Shown here piece by piece: positions 1-6,526 of a stretch of 11,947 nucleotides of DNA (its first letter is position 1; every line of letters starts with the position of its first letter). This stretch comes from Propionibacteriaceae bacterium. Its GTDB lineage: Bacteria; Actinomycetota; Actinomycetes; Propionibacteriales; Propionibacteriaceae. The DNA lies in the NCBI GenBank assembly GCA_030528545.1, contig JAUMYR010000085.1:1-11947 (forward strand). The letters are read 5' to 3'. Both the position numbers and the translations under genes were made by a program. A model generated the notes under the pieces. That model was given only the letters and a program-made list of their open reading frames with translations. It searched no databases and was not told the DNA's origin.

Positions 1-1740
1 ACGACGTGCCAGGTTGGCGACGAGGCCCAGCAGGATCAGGCCGATTGCTGGTGCCGCTACCGCCCAGGGGGCTTTTTCCATGTGGACGACCGAGTCGGCT
101 AGCAGCTTGCCCCATTCGGGGGAGTCGTGGCCGGCCCCCAGCCCGAGGAAGCCCAGGCCGGTCAGCGCGAGCGCCAGGTGGGGGATGCGGACGGTGGCGT
201 GTCCGGCGACCGGGCCCAGCACGCTCGGCAGCAGATGCTTGCGCATGATCCACCAGTTGGACCCGCCCGAGGTCAGCGCGGCCTGGTGGAACCCGGCGGC
301 CCGGGCCTCGGCGGCTAGCGTCCGGGTGTGCACGGCCAGCGGGATCCAGCCGACGGCGCAGATCGCGATCCAGGCGCTCAGCAGGCCGGGGCCGAGGACC
401 GCGGCCAGCACCACTCCGAGGAACACCGAGGGGACGGCGTTGAGGATGTCGGTGACCCCGGCCGAACCGCGTTTGGACAGCAGCCCGACCAGCAACCCGA
501 TCGCCAGGCAGATCGCCGACAGCAGCAGCGCCGACCCGATCGTCAGCAGCGAGCCCTCACCGACCCTTGCCCACACATCGCGGCCCACGTGGTCGGTGCC
601 CAGCGGGTGCGCCCACGACGGCGGCAGATGCCGGGCCAGCGGGTCGACGGCGCTGCTGCGCGGCAGACCCCCAGCGATCAGCACCACCAGGGCCCCCAGA
701 CACACGTACCAGGCGACGCCGAGCCGCCTGGACCGGCTGTGGCGCACCAGGGCCGTGCCCTGCCCGGCTCCGAGGGCGGGAGCCATCAGCCAGCGGTGCA
801 GCAGATTCCCGACCGTGCCCACCACGACGCCCAGCACGACGAGCAGCGCCATGCTGGCCTGCACCACCGGGATGTCCTGGGCGAGGGCGGCGTCCAGGCT
901 CATGCGTCCCAGGCCGGGGATCGCATAGGTGTCCTCCACCACGACCGAAGCCCCCACGATGCCAGCCAGCAGCAGCATGACCTGGGGCAGCGCCACCGCG
1001 ACCGCCCGGCGCGCAAGCTCGGCCGAGATGCGTCCGCCGCGGGCCCCATTGGCCCGCCAGGTGCGGACCCAGTCCTCACCCGCCACCGCTACCACCGCCG
1101 TCATGAGGACGCGAGACAGCACCCCCACCGACGCGATAGCGATCGCCGCCACCGGCAGCACCATGTCACGGGGCTCCCGCCACCCGGTCGCGGGCAGCCA
1201 GCCCAGCCGCACCGCGAAGAGGTAGGCGAGCAGTACCGCCAGCACGAACTCCGGCAGCGCCGCCAGCACCGCCGAGGTGCCCCGCAGCACTGGAGCGGAC
1301 GCTGGGCGCCCGCGTCCGACCGCAAGAATGCGCGGCCCGACCAGGGCCATCGCGAAAACCAGCGTGACCACGGCGGCCATCCCCGCCAGGTTCAGCGACA
1401 CCAGCAGCGCCGAGGTGACCTGCGGCCCGACCTTGGCCCCGCTCACCCACGACGTACCGAAATCGCCGCGGACGGCGTTCGACAGCCACAGCCACGCCCC
1501 GGCCAGCGGGTTCTCGGGCAGCCCCAGGTTGGCTCGGATCGCTTCCAGCGCCGCCGGATCGGCGTCGCGCTCCGCCTCCCGGGCCCGCAAAACGGTCAGC
1601 GCCGGATCGGCACCGGTCAGCCATGGCATTGCCCCGGCGAACAGCGCCGTGACGAGCACCGCCGCCAGCGTCACCGCGATGGGGCGCAGGCCCCCCGAGG
1701 CGCCCTTCAGCGCCCCGGAGAACCCAGCGGTCTTGCTCAC
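1..1740 (-). CDS. Fused DppB-DppC-type ABC permease (partial at window edge)
   Basis: The frame stays open for 580 codons from a GTG at 1740, which overlaps the TGA of the substrate-binding gene by four bases, to the window edge. Residues 1-320 look like a complete DppB/NikB subunit: first membrane helix about 21-38, a conserved RGDFGTS stretch near 92-98, the EAA cytoplasmic loop around 221-245 and the family motif VVVEDTYAIPGLGR near 266-279. A basic linker (321-340) leads to a DppC/NikC subunit: a helix at 342-360, the hallmark HPLGTDHVGRDVW at 378-389, a second EAA loop around 487-505 (GGSNWWIMRKHLLP) and PEWGKLLADS near 541-550. Each half appears to have about six helices. The two halves should form the whole membrane channel of the importer whose other parts lie just upstream. 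Separate B and C genes are the usual arrangement, so the fusion is odd. The visible end (ANLARR) is close to where DppC proteins stop, so little is missing. The substrate is inferred only from the riboswitch. Confidence 0.9.
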   Translation of the reverse strand, partial: MSKTAGFSGALKGASGGLRPIAVTLAAVLVTALFAGAMPWLTGADPALTVLRAREAERDADPAALEAIRANLGLPENPLAGAWLWLSNAVRGDFGTSWVSGAKVGPQVTSALLVSLNLAGMAAVVTLVFAMALVGPRILAVGRGRPASAPVLRGTSAVLAALPEFVLAVLLAYLFAVRLGWLPATGWREPRDMVLPVAAIAIASVGVLSRVLMTAVVAVAGEDWVRTWRANGARGGRISAELARRAVAVALPQVMLLLAGIVGASVVVEDTYAIPGLGRMSLDAALAQDIPVVQASMALLVVLGVVVGTVGNLLHRWLMAPALGAGQGTALVRHSRSRRLGVAWYVCLGALVVLIAGGLPRSSAVDPLARHLPPSWAHPLGTDHVGRDVWARVGEGSLLTIGSALLLSAICLAIGLLVGLLSKRGSAGVTDILNAVPSVFLGVVLAAVLGPGLLSAWIAICAVGWIPLAVHTRTLAAEARAAGFHQAALTSGGSNWWIMRKHLLPSVLGPVAGHATVRIPHLALALTGLGFLGLGAGHDSPEWGKLLADSVVHMEKAPWAVAAPAIGLILLGLVANLARR

Positions 1741-3242
1741 TTGCCCAGCGTCGTCTCGTGGGTGACCATCTTCCACTCCAGCGGGTCGGCGGCGAGACCA
1801 GAGACCTGCTTGGTGCGTCCGATCCTGATCTGCTCGTGCAGCACCGGGATATAGGCGCCGGTGCTCAGGACCTGGATCTCGATCTGAGCGGCGGCCTGGC
1901 GGCGCTTCGTCACGTCCGCGATCGGAGCGGCCGACTCGATCGCGGAATCGATCGCCGGGTCACACAGGAGGCTCAGGTTGTAGCCGCCCTTGCAGGTGAA
2001 ATCCGATTGCAGCAGCGACAGCGGGTCGTTGGCCTTCGACATATACATCCGCGAACCCAGCACCAGATCGAACTTGCCCGCCATCAGGTCGGGCTCCAGC
2101 ACCGAGTAGGCCTTCACCACGGGGGTCTCGACCGTGAACCCGGCCTTGCGGAGCTGGTCGGCGATGATGGTCAGCGCCTCGGGCAGCTCGGGACGGTCGT
2201 CCCAGGTCGCCAGGGTGAGGGTCGTCCCGGCCGGGTCCTTCGCCTCGGGCAGGGACGCCGCCTGGCTGGAACCGCCGATGCTCTCGGGACGGAAGACGCC
2301 CTTGGCTACGTCGCCCTGGCCCTCGAAGGCGCTCTTGGTGATGACCGACGGGTCGATGGCCTTCGCTACCGCGGCGCGTAGCCCCGCGTCGGTCAGCGGG
2401 CCGGACTTGGTGTTGAGCGAGATACCGGTGGTGCGGGGGATCGGGCGGGCGTCGATCTCGAAGTCCTTGAGGTTCGCCAGCTGTGCGATCGGGACGTTCT
2501 GCACCACGTCCAGCTCACCGGCGCGCAGGCTCGACACCCGGGAATCGGCCTTGCTGATGAACTTGGTGTCGATGCCGCTGAGCTTGGGCTTGCCGCCCCA
2601 GTAGTCGGGGTTGGCGTCCAGCTTGGCCTCGCTCTTGCCGTCATGGGAGACCAGCTCGAACGGGCCGGTGGCGGCATCCACCACGGTCGGCTTGTTCGGG
2701 TCCTTGGTGTAGGCCTTCGGCGCCAGGATCGCCATGTCGGGGTTGGCGAACCTCATCACCAGCAGCGGGTCGGCCTTGGCCGATTTCGCGATCACCACGT
2801 TGTCGCCCTCGGCGGTGATGGTCAGCTCCCGGCCCGACACGGTGGCCGGAGCGGGGCTCGCCTTGAGGGCGTGGTTGAGGCTCTCGGCGACGGCCTTGGC
2901 GTCCACCGCGGTGCCATCGTGGAACTTCACCCCGGCGCGCAGCGTGAACTTAGCGGTGAACTCGTCCACCTGCTCGAACTTCTCCGCTAAAGCAGGCTGC
3001 GGCAGACCCGCCGGGTCAATAGCGATGAGGGACTCGGTGACACCCATCCGGGTGAGGCTGACCGCGTCATCGGTATAGGGCGATAGATCGGCCCGGGGGG
3101 TGAAGTTCAACGCGAGCCGCAGCCGGGCCGACGCGCCGGTGGAGACGGTCGGGTCGGCCTGGGGTGTGGCCATGCAGCCAGCCAGCAGGCCAGCAGACAG
3201 CAGCCCTGTCGCCAGCAGCCCACTCAACGATCGGGTTCTCAT
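1737..3242 (-). CDS. Lipoprotein substrate-binding protein, SBP_bac_5 (nickel/peptide) family
   Basis: This 501-residue protein would capture the ligand outside the membrane and hand it to the fused permease encoded immediately downstream. It starts with a lipoprotein signal: MRTR, a hydrophobic stretch and the lipobox LLAGC with the lipidated cysteine at residue 23. Family signatures include an LRAGVKFHDGTAVDA stretch, GPFELVSHD, NPDYWGGKP followed by RVSSLRAGELDVVQ, and TTGISLNTKSGPLTDAGLRA before AVAKAID. Length is normal for the family. The ATG at 3242 is preceded by a good ribosome site (GGAAAGGAAG), 18 bases after the MFS stop. The family binds peptides, nickel, or metal-chelate complexes such as nickel-histidine and cobalt-staphylopine. 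The sequence alone does not decide which; the B12 riboswitch at the head of the operon favours a cobalt species or a corrinoid. I could not identify ligand residues by eye. Confidence 0.93.
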   Translation of the reverse strand: MRTRSLSGLLATGLLSAGLLAGCMATPQADPTVSTGASARLRLALNFTPRADLSPYTDDAVSLTRMGVTESLIAIDPAGLPQPALAEKFEQVDEFTAKFTLRAGVKFHDGTAVDAKAVAESLNHALKASPAPATVSGRELTITAEGDNVVIAKSAKADPLLVMRFANPDMAILAPKAYTKDPNKPTVVDAATGPFELVSHDGKSEAKLDANPDYWGGKPKLSGIDTKFISKADSRVSSLRAGELDVVQNVPIAQLANLKDFEIDARPIPRTTGISLNTKSGPLTDAGLRAAVAKAIDPSVITKSAFEGQGDVAKGVFRPESIGGSSQAASLPEAKDPAGTTLTLATWDDRPELPEALTIIADQLRKAGFTVETPVVKAYSVLEPDLMAGKFDLVLGSRMYMSKANDPLSLLQSDFTCKGGYNLSLLCDPAIDSAIESAAPIADVTKRRQAAAQIEIQVLSTGAYIPVLHEQIRIGRTKQVSGLAADPLEWKMVTHETTLGK

Positions 3243-3260
3243 AACAGCTTCCTTTCCAGG

Positions 3261-4520
3261 TTATTCAGACATGCGGACGCGACGGCAAAAGAGGACCGCT
3301 GCGACGTAGGAGACAGCAGGGGGGAGTGCGAGCACCACCCAGGGCACGGCCGCGCCGGGAGTGGGCTGGCTCGCCCACGGCAGGATCGTCCCGATCGCGG
3401 TGCTGCCGACCAGCACCGCCAGTCCACCGGCCGAGGCCAGCATCCCGAGATAGGAACCCAGGTTCTCGCCACCGGCGAGGCCGGCGACCACGGTGCGGGC
3501 GGCGGGCACGATGAAGATCTGGCCCAGGTGCAACAGCACCACGAACCCCACGACCGGAAGATAGGCGGCGACACCGGGCCACGGCTGCCAGGCCGCGAAT
3601 CCCGCCACGATGAGGAAGGACGCCGCCAGCAGCGCATATCCCCTGCCGAGGGTCGCCGCGCCGCTCCACCGCAGCGCGACCCGGGTGAGGGGGGTCTGCA
3701 AGGCGATGGTGAGGACCGCGGCTAGGCCGAACATCCAGGTGATGTTCGCGCTCGGAGCGCCGATCCGTTCCAACTCGACCGGCATCGCCAGATAGAGCTG
3801 GTTGTAGCACAGCAGGTAGCTGGAATGGATCAGCGCGAACACCAGGAACCGGCGGTTGCGCACCACCCCGCCGAGCGCACCGCGGACGCTGGACTGCTCG
3901 CCCGCCCGGGCGTCACGGGGCAACCACACCCACTGAGCGATGAGGATCACCCCGAAGATCGCCGCGGCGACCAGGCACGTCATCCGGAACGGCACGACCA
4001 GCAACACCCCGCCCAGCACCGGCCCGACGATGGTGCCGAGTTTAGAGGCCATGATCTCCAGGCCGATGATCTCCTGGCGGGTGGGTCCCCCGGCGGCCTC
4101 GGCGTCCCCAGCCCAGGCGACGATCGCCGACTCGGTCGCGGGAGAGAAGAGCGCGGCGGCGAGCCCTACCAGCACCACTCCGGCGATGACCCCGGCGAGG
4201 CCGGTCGCGAAGGCCAGGGTCACGAAGCCACTGATCCGGACACCGCAACCCACGATGATGGCGCGGCGTACCCCGAACCGGTCGGCGAGCGCCCCTCCGA
4301 AGAAGAACATGCCCTGCTGCGAAAAAGTACGCAGCCCCAGCACCAGCCCGATCAGCCACCCAGCCAGGGCCAGGTCGCTGGCCAGATGGGCGGCGAGGAA
4401 GGGCACCACCAGGTAGAAACCAACGTTGAAGGCGAACTGGGTGGCGATGACCAGCTTCAACGGGGCGTCCAAAGCCCAGAACATGGCGACAGAACTGCGC
4501 TTCAAGACCTTCTTCAGCAT
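3261..4520 (-). CDS. MFS transporter, MdtH-like (DHA1-type)
   Basis: This is a 419-residue major facilitator protein with about twelve hydrophobic segments. An early NVGFYLVVPFLAAHL helix is followed by LGLRTFSQQGMFFFGG and the loop 2-3 motif A, GGALADRFGVRR (75-86), an arrangement that resembles MdtH-type drug exporters. I chose the ATG at 4520, which overlaps the upstream ATPase gene by seven bases; a longer frame back to 4664 would lie inside that ATPase gene and gives non-hydrophobic, Arg/Pro-rich sequence. The gene sits between the ATPases and the binding protein of an importer. That recalls metallophore systems such as staphylopine, where an MFS exporter (CntE) is encoded with the CntABCDF importer. 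It might therefore export a chelator, or act as an independent efflux or uptake pump for the same metal. The direction of transport cannot be read from the sequence. Confidence 0.9.
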   Translation of the reverse strand: MLKKVLKRSSVAMFWALDAPLKLVIATQFAFNVGFYLVVPFLAAHLASDLALAGWLIGLVLGLRTFSQQGMFFFGGALADRFGVRRAIIVGCGVRISGFVTLAFATGLAGVIAGVVLVGLAAALFSPATESAIVAWAGDAEAAGGPTRQEIIGLEIMASKLGTIVGPVLGGVLLVVPFRMTCLVAAAIFGVILIAQWVWLPRDARAGEQSSVRGALGGVVRNRRFLVFALIHSSYLLCYNQLYLAMPVELERIGAPSANITWMFGLAAVLTIALQTPLTRVALRWSGAATLGRGYALLAASFLIVAGFAAWQPWPGVAAYLPVVGFVVLLHLGQIFIVPAARTVVAGLAGGENLGSYLGMLASAGGLAVLVGSTAIGTILPWASQPTPGAAVPWVVLALPPAVSYVAAVLFCRRVRMSE

Positions 4521-5305
4521 GCGGCGACGTCCGGCTGCATCGGCACGGCGGTCACCAGCGCACGGGTCTCGTCCGACGCCGGGGCCTCGAACACCTGCGG
4601 GATGTGGCCGGTCTCGACGATGCGGCCCTGGCTCAGCACCGCCACGGTGTCGCACAGATAGCACACGGCTCCCAGATCGTGTGAGACGAACACCAGGGAC
4701 ATCGACTGCTGGGCGCAGATGTCGCGCAGCGTGGTCATGACGTTCAGCCGGACGAGGGCGTCCAGCGCGCTGACCGCCTCATCGGCGACGATCACGGCCG
4801 GTTCGGGGGCGATCGCCCTAGCGATCGCGACGCGCTGGCGCTGGCCGCCGGACAGCTCTCCCGGAAACCGGCCCGCGAGATCCGGGCTCAGCCCGACCGC
4901 CTCCAGGCAGGCGTCCACCCGTGCGGCATGGTCCCCACCGATCTTGAGACACTGCAGGGGCTCGGCGATGCTGTCGCGGACGCGGCGGTGCGGGTTGAGG
5001 GAACTCGACGGGTCCTGGGGGACGAACTGGACGAGCCTGCGATACCAGGCCAAGTCGCCGCCCGCCTGAACGGGCCGCCCATCGAAGGTGACCGTCCCGG
5101 AATCGGGGGACTCAAGCCCTAGCAGCAGCCTCATCAGGGTGGACTTCCCCGACCCGGACTCCCCGACGATGCCGAGCCGCTGCCCCTCATGGAGGACTAG
5201 GTCGATGTCGCGCACGGCGTGTACGGGGGGTTCCCCGCGCAGCCGCGCCAGCAGCGAGGATGGAGGATAGGACCGGTTCAACCCGTTCGCGACCAGGCGG
5301 GCCAT
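4514..5305 (-). CDS. ABC transporter ATP-binding protein, NikE/DppF-like
   Basis: This is the second of two ATPases that energise the fused permease. It has 263 residues from the ATG at 5305, which forms a TGATG junction with the preceding ATPase; a GTG one codon earlier (5308) is an equally possible start. Visible motifs are Walker A GESGSGKS (48-55), a Q-loop VPQDPSSSLNPHRRV, the signature LSGGQRQR, Walker B VIVADEAVSALD and the H-loop VSHD. The Walker B variant DEAVSALD, with alanine in place of the usual proline, is common in the DppF/NikE branch, so it is not a defect. The insertion SYPPSSLLARLRGEPP near residues 12-27 is typical of the F-type subunit. The end overlaps the start of the MFS gene, suggesting translational coupling. 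Confidence 0.92.
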   Translation of the reverse strand: MARLVANGLNRSYPPSSLLARLRGEPPVHAVRDIDLVLHEGQRLGIVGESGSGKSTLMRLLLGLESPDSGTVTFDGRPVQAGGDLAWYRRLVQFVPQDPSSSLNPHRRVRDSIAEPLQCLKIGGDHAARVDACLEAVGLSPDLAGRFPGELSGGQRQRVAIARAIAPEPAVIVADEAVSALDALVRLNVMTTLRDICAQQSMSLVFVSHDLGAVCYLCDTVAVLSQGRIVETGHIPQVFEAPASDETRALVTAVPMQPDVAAC

Positions 5306-6117
5306 CACGCCGCCCCCAGATCCAGGCGCCGCAGGGACTCGCAGGACGCGGGCAGCGCGGTCGAACGGCTGGCGGTCAGCAACTCGCTGACATAGGGATG
5401 GGGTGGGTCGGTGACGATGGCGGAGGTGGGGCCGTCGGCCACCTTGGTGCCCCGCTTCAGGACGACCAGACGCTCACACAGCAGGGCGGCGACCGCGATG
5501 TCGTGAGTGATGAACAGCAGTGCCGAATCCCGCGCAGCCTCGGCGAACACCCGGAGCACCCCGGCCTGCACCGTCACATCCAGGGCGGAAGTGGGCTCGT
5601 CCGCGATCAGCAGCGCCGGGGAGGCGGCCAGCGCCATGGCGATGCCGACGCGCTGGCGCTGGCCGCCCGACAAGCGTCCGGGATAGCGGCGGGCCATGGC
5701 CTCGGGATTGGGCAGGTGCACCTGGTCGAGCAGTTCCAGCGCCCTGGCATGAGCGCGGGCCTTGCTCCAGCCCCGGGCACGCAGCGGCTCGGCGACCTGG
5801 GCGCCGACGGGGACGAGCGGGTTGAGCGCCGTCCGCGGGTCCTGCGCCACGAGCCCCACGGCGTTGCCCCGCAGCCGCCGTAGCACGGATTCGGGAGAAC
5901 CGAGCACCTCGGTCTCCTGGAGCTGGACCGAACCGGACGCGGTCGCGGCCGGAGGGAGCAGACCGAGCAGGGACGCAGCCGTCAGCGACTTACCGGACCC
6001 GGATTCGCCGATCAGGCCGACGCGTTCTCCCGCGGATATCGTCAGGTCGAGGCCATCGATCGCGACGCTTGGGCCGAAGCGCACCGTGAGCGCGCTGATC
6101 TGAGCGACTGGAGGCAT
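5305..6117 (-). CDS. ABC transporter ATP-binding protein, NikD/DppD-like
   Basis: This is the first structural gene of the B12-riboswitch operon: a 270-residue cytoplasmic ATPase. Motifs are Walker A GESGSGKS (37-44), Q-loop AQDPRTALNP (91-100), signature LSGGQRQR (149-156), Walker B with D173-E174 in LLIADEPTSALD, and switch histidine H205 (FITHD). The tail DPPHPYVSELL is characteristic of the nickel/peptide ATPase family. At 270 residues it is nearer NikD than the roughly 330-residue OppD. The ATG at 6117 has no ribosome site of its own. Instead it overlaps the stop of a 10-codon mini-ORF with a strong one, so translation probably depends on coupling. Pairing with the NikE-like ATPase, binding protein and fused permease gives a full importer. 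Confidence 0.93.
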   Translation of the reverse strand: MPPVAQISALTVRFGPSVAIDGLDLTISAGERVGLIGESGSGKSLTAASLLGLLPPAATASGSVQLQETEVLGSPESVLRRLRGNAVGLVAQDPRTALNPLVPVGAQVAEPLRARGWSKARAHARALELLDQVHLPNPEAMARRYPGRLSGGQRQRVGIAMALAASPALLIADEPTSALDVTVQAGVLRVFAEAARDSALLFITHDIAVAALLCERLVVLKRGTKVADGPTSAIVTDPPHPYVSELLTASRSTALPASCESLRRLDLGAA

Positions 6118-6149
6118 CAGGCGAGGGCTGGGGTCGGACGGGCGGGCAT
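6117..6149 (-). CDS. 10-codon leader ORF (MPARPTPALA) coupled to the ABC operon
   Basis: An ATG at 6149 lies five bases after a perfect Shine-Dalgarno sequence (AGGAGGA, minus strand, 6155-6161). It opens a 10-codon frame whose TGA shares one base with the ATG of the first ATPase. The frame differs from the ATPase frame, so it is not an N-terminal extension. It sits directly below the riboswitch. The likely role is as the translation entry point on which the riboswitch acts, with the ATPase translated by reinitiation. The peptide is proline/alanine-rich and has no obvious function or attenuator-type codon run. This is inference from layout only. Confidence 0.5.
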   Translation of the reverse strand: MPARPTPALA

Positions 6150-6154
6150 GGGAT

Positions 6155-6161
6155 TCCTCCT
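6155..6161 (-). promoter_or_regulatory. Strong ribosome binding site below the riboswitch
   Basis: AGGAGGA on the minus strand, five bases before the leader ATG at 6149, is the only strong ribosome site near the operon head. CCAGGUU (6163-6169), just upstream of it, can pair with AGCCUGG (6196-6202), the 3' part of the B12 box. Ligand binding and this helix would therefore exclude each other, which would make this the expression platform. No strong helix that occludes the site itself was found by eye. Confidence 0.6.
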
Positions 6162-6180
6162 GAACCTGGGCGCGAGGCTA

Positions 6181-6196
6181 CGACGGATGAGCTGAC
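6181..6196 (-). repeat. Direct repeat copy B, at the 3' end of the riboswitch
   Basis: CGACGGATGAGCTGAC on the plus strand differs from copy A (6314-6330) only by one missing base. It includes the 3' strand of riboswitch stem P1 (6189-6196). Confidence 0.7.
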
Positions 6197-6314
6197 CAGG
6201 CTGTCGGACTCGTCCGGCTGTGGCCACCGACTGGCCGTCCCCAGGACATACCGTTGCGCGTCAGTTCTGGCTTTTCACCAGATTTCCCTGTGCGCCGGGT
6301 GGCGCCGCCAACTC
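6189..6314 (-). promoter_or_regulatory. Cobalamin (B12) riboswitch
   Basis: Read on the minus strand, the untranslated leader contains the B12 aptamer core in the right order. CAGGGAA (6284-6290) is followed by the P5 hairpin UCUGG/CCAGA (6266-6270 with 6278-6282) carrying GGUGAAAAGCC, then CUGACGCGCAACGGUAU (6248-6264), nearly identical to the btuB-type CUGACGCGCAGCGGUA. The arms CCAGGAC (6241-6247) and GTCCGG (6212-6217) pair as P7 around a hairpin GGCCA/UGGCC (6222-6236). A B12-box-like GAGUCCGACAGCCUG follows (6197-6211), with AGUCCGA matching the consensus. P1 closes with GAGUUGGC (6307-6314) and GUCAGCUC (6189-6196), eight pairs with two G-U. Members of this family usually shut expression when adenosyl- or methylcobalamin is bound. 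No U-tract terminator is visible, so control is more likely translational, at the strong ribosome site 30 bases downstream. Confidence 0.92.
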
Positions 6315-6330
6315 GACGGATCGAGCTGAC
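6314..6330 (-). repeat. Direct repeat copy A, upstream of the riboswitch
   Basis: CGACGGATCGAGCTGAC on the plus strand repeats copy B about 130 bases away. Its GUCAGCUC (minus strand, 6323-6330) can pair with the P1 5' strand GAGUUGGC (6307-6314) across an eight-base loop. That would make a local hairpin that competes with P1 of the aptamer. Confidence 0.7.
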
Positions 6331-6341
6331 CCGCTGAGGGT

Positions 6342-6370
6342 AGCCTAAATCGCCGATAATGAGAGTGCAA
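6342..6370 (-). promoter_or_regulatory. Sigma-A-like promoter of the B12-controlled operon
   Basis: On the minus strand, TTGCAC (6365-6370) and TAGGCT (6342-6347) are separated by exactly 17 bases. TAGGCT fits the actinobacterial TANNNT -10 pattern. Transcription would start near 6335, so the RNA includes the whole riboswitch plus an upstream repeat of its P1 strand. The leader to the first ATPase would be about 218 bases. Confidence 0.6.
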
Positions 6371-6480
6371 ATCGCTTTCTGCCGGTGCCTTGGACCAGCC
6401 TCACCCCCAGCGGGGACGGCCGAAGCTTCCCGCTCACGCCCCCGCGTTATCCGGGGCCCACTGAGGCATCGCCGGTCCGT
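6371..6480. other. Intergenic spacer without recognised features
   Basis: This stretch lies between the ADH terminator hairpin and the promoter of the B12 operon. I see only short C/G-run hairpins (for example CCCCAGCGGGG near 6407) and no reading frame, repeat or binding site that I can support. Confidence 0.5.
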
Positions 6481-6509
6481 CCCGGCACCCACGGCTTCCA
6501 GGTGCCGGG
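6481..6509 (-). terminator. Hairpin after the alcohol dehydrogenase gene
   Basis: CCCGGCACC (6481-6489) and GGTGCCGGG (6501-6509) form a perfect nine-base stem with an 11-base loop, 17 bases past the ADH stop on the minus strand. No U-run follows, so it is either one of the tail-less terminators common in actinobacteria or an mRNA 3'-end stabiliser. It separates ADH from the B12 operon transcribed in the same direction. Confidence 0.6.
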
Positions 6510-6526
6510 GCGGTGGCGCGTCCTGT

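Noticed and set aside
721..840. Possible split of the permease into two genes at the linker
   Set aside because: No stop codon occurs in frame through 1740-1, so the sequence as given encodes a single protein.
328..1854. 508-codon plus-strand frame rich in Gln, Arg, His and Pro
   Set aside because: It lies antisense to the fused permease, has low-complexity composition with no domain, and arises from the high GC of the opposite coding strand.
4521..4664. 48-residue N-terminal extension of the MFS gene
   Set aside because: It would sit inside the ATPase gene and adds Arg/Gly/Pro-rich sequence; the ATG at 4520 gives a normal MFS start.
5305..6117. Naming the importer an oligopeptide (Opp) system
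   Set aside because: The family covers peptides, nickel, opines and metal chelates; the riboswitch argues against a plain peptide role, so no gene symbol is given.
6178..6492. 104-codon minus-strand frame upstream of the ABC operon
   Set aside because: It covers the promoter and riboswitch, whose RNA structure explains the sequence; it has no ribosome site and no family resemblance.
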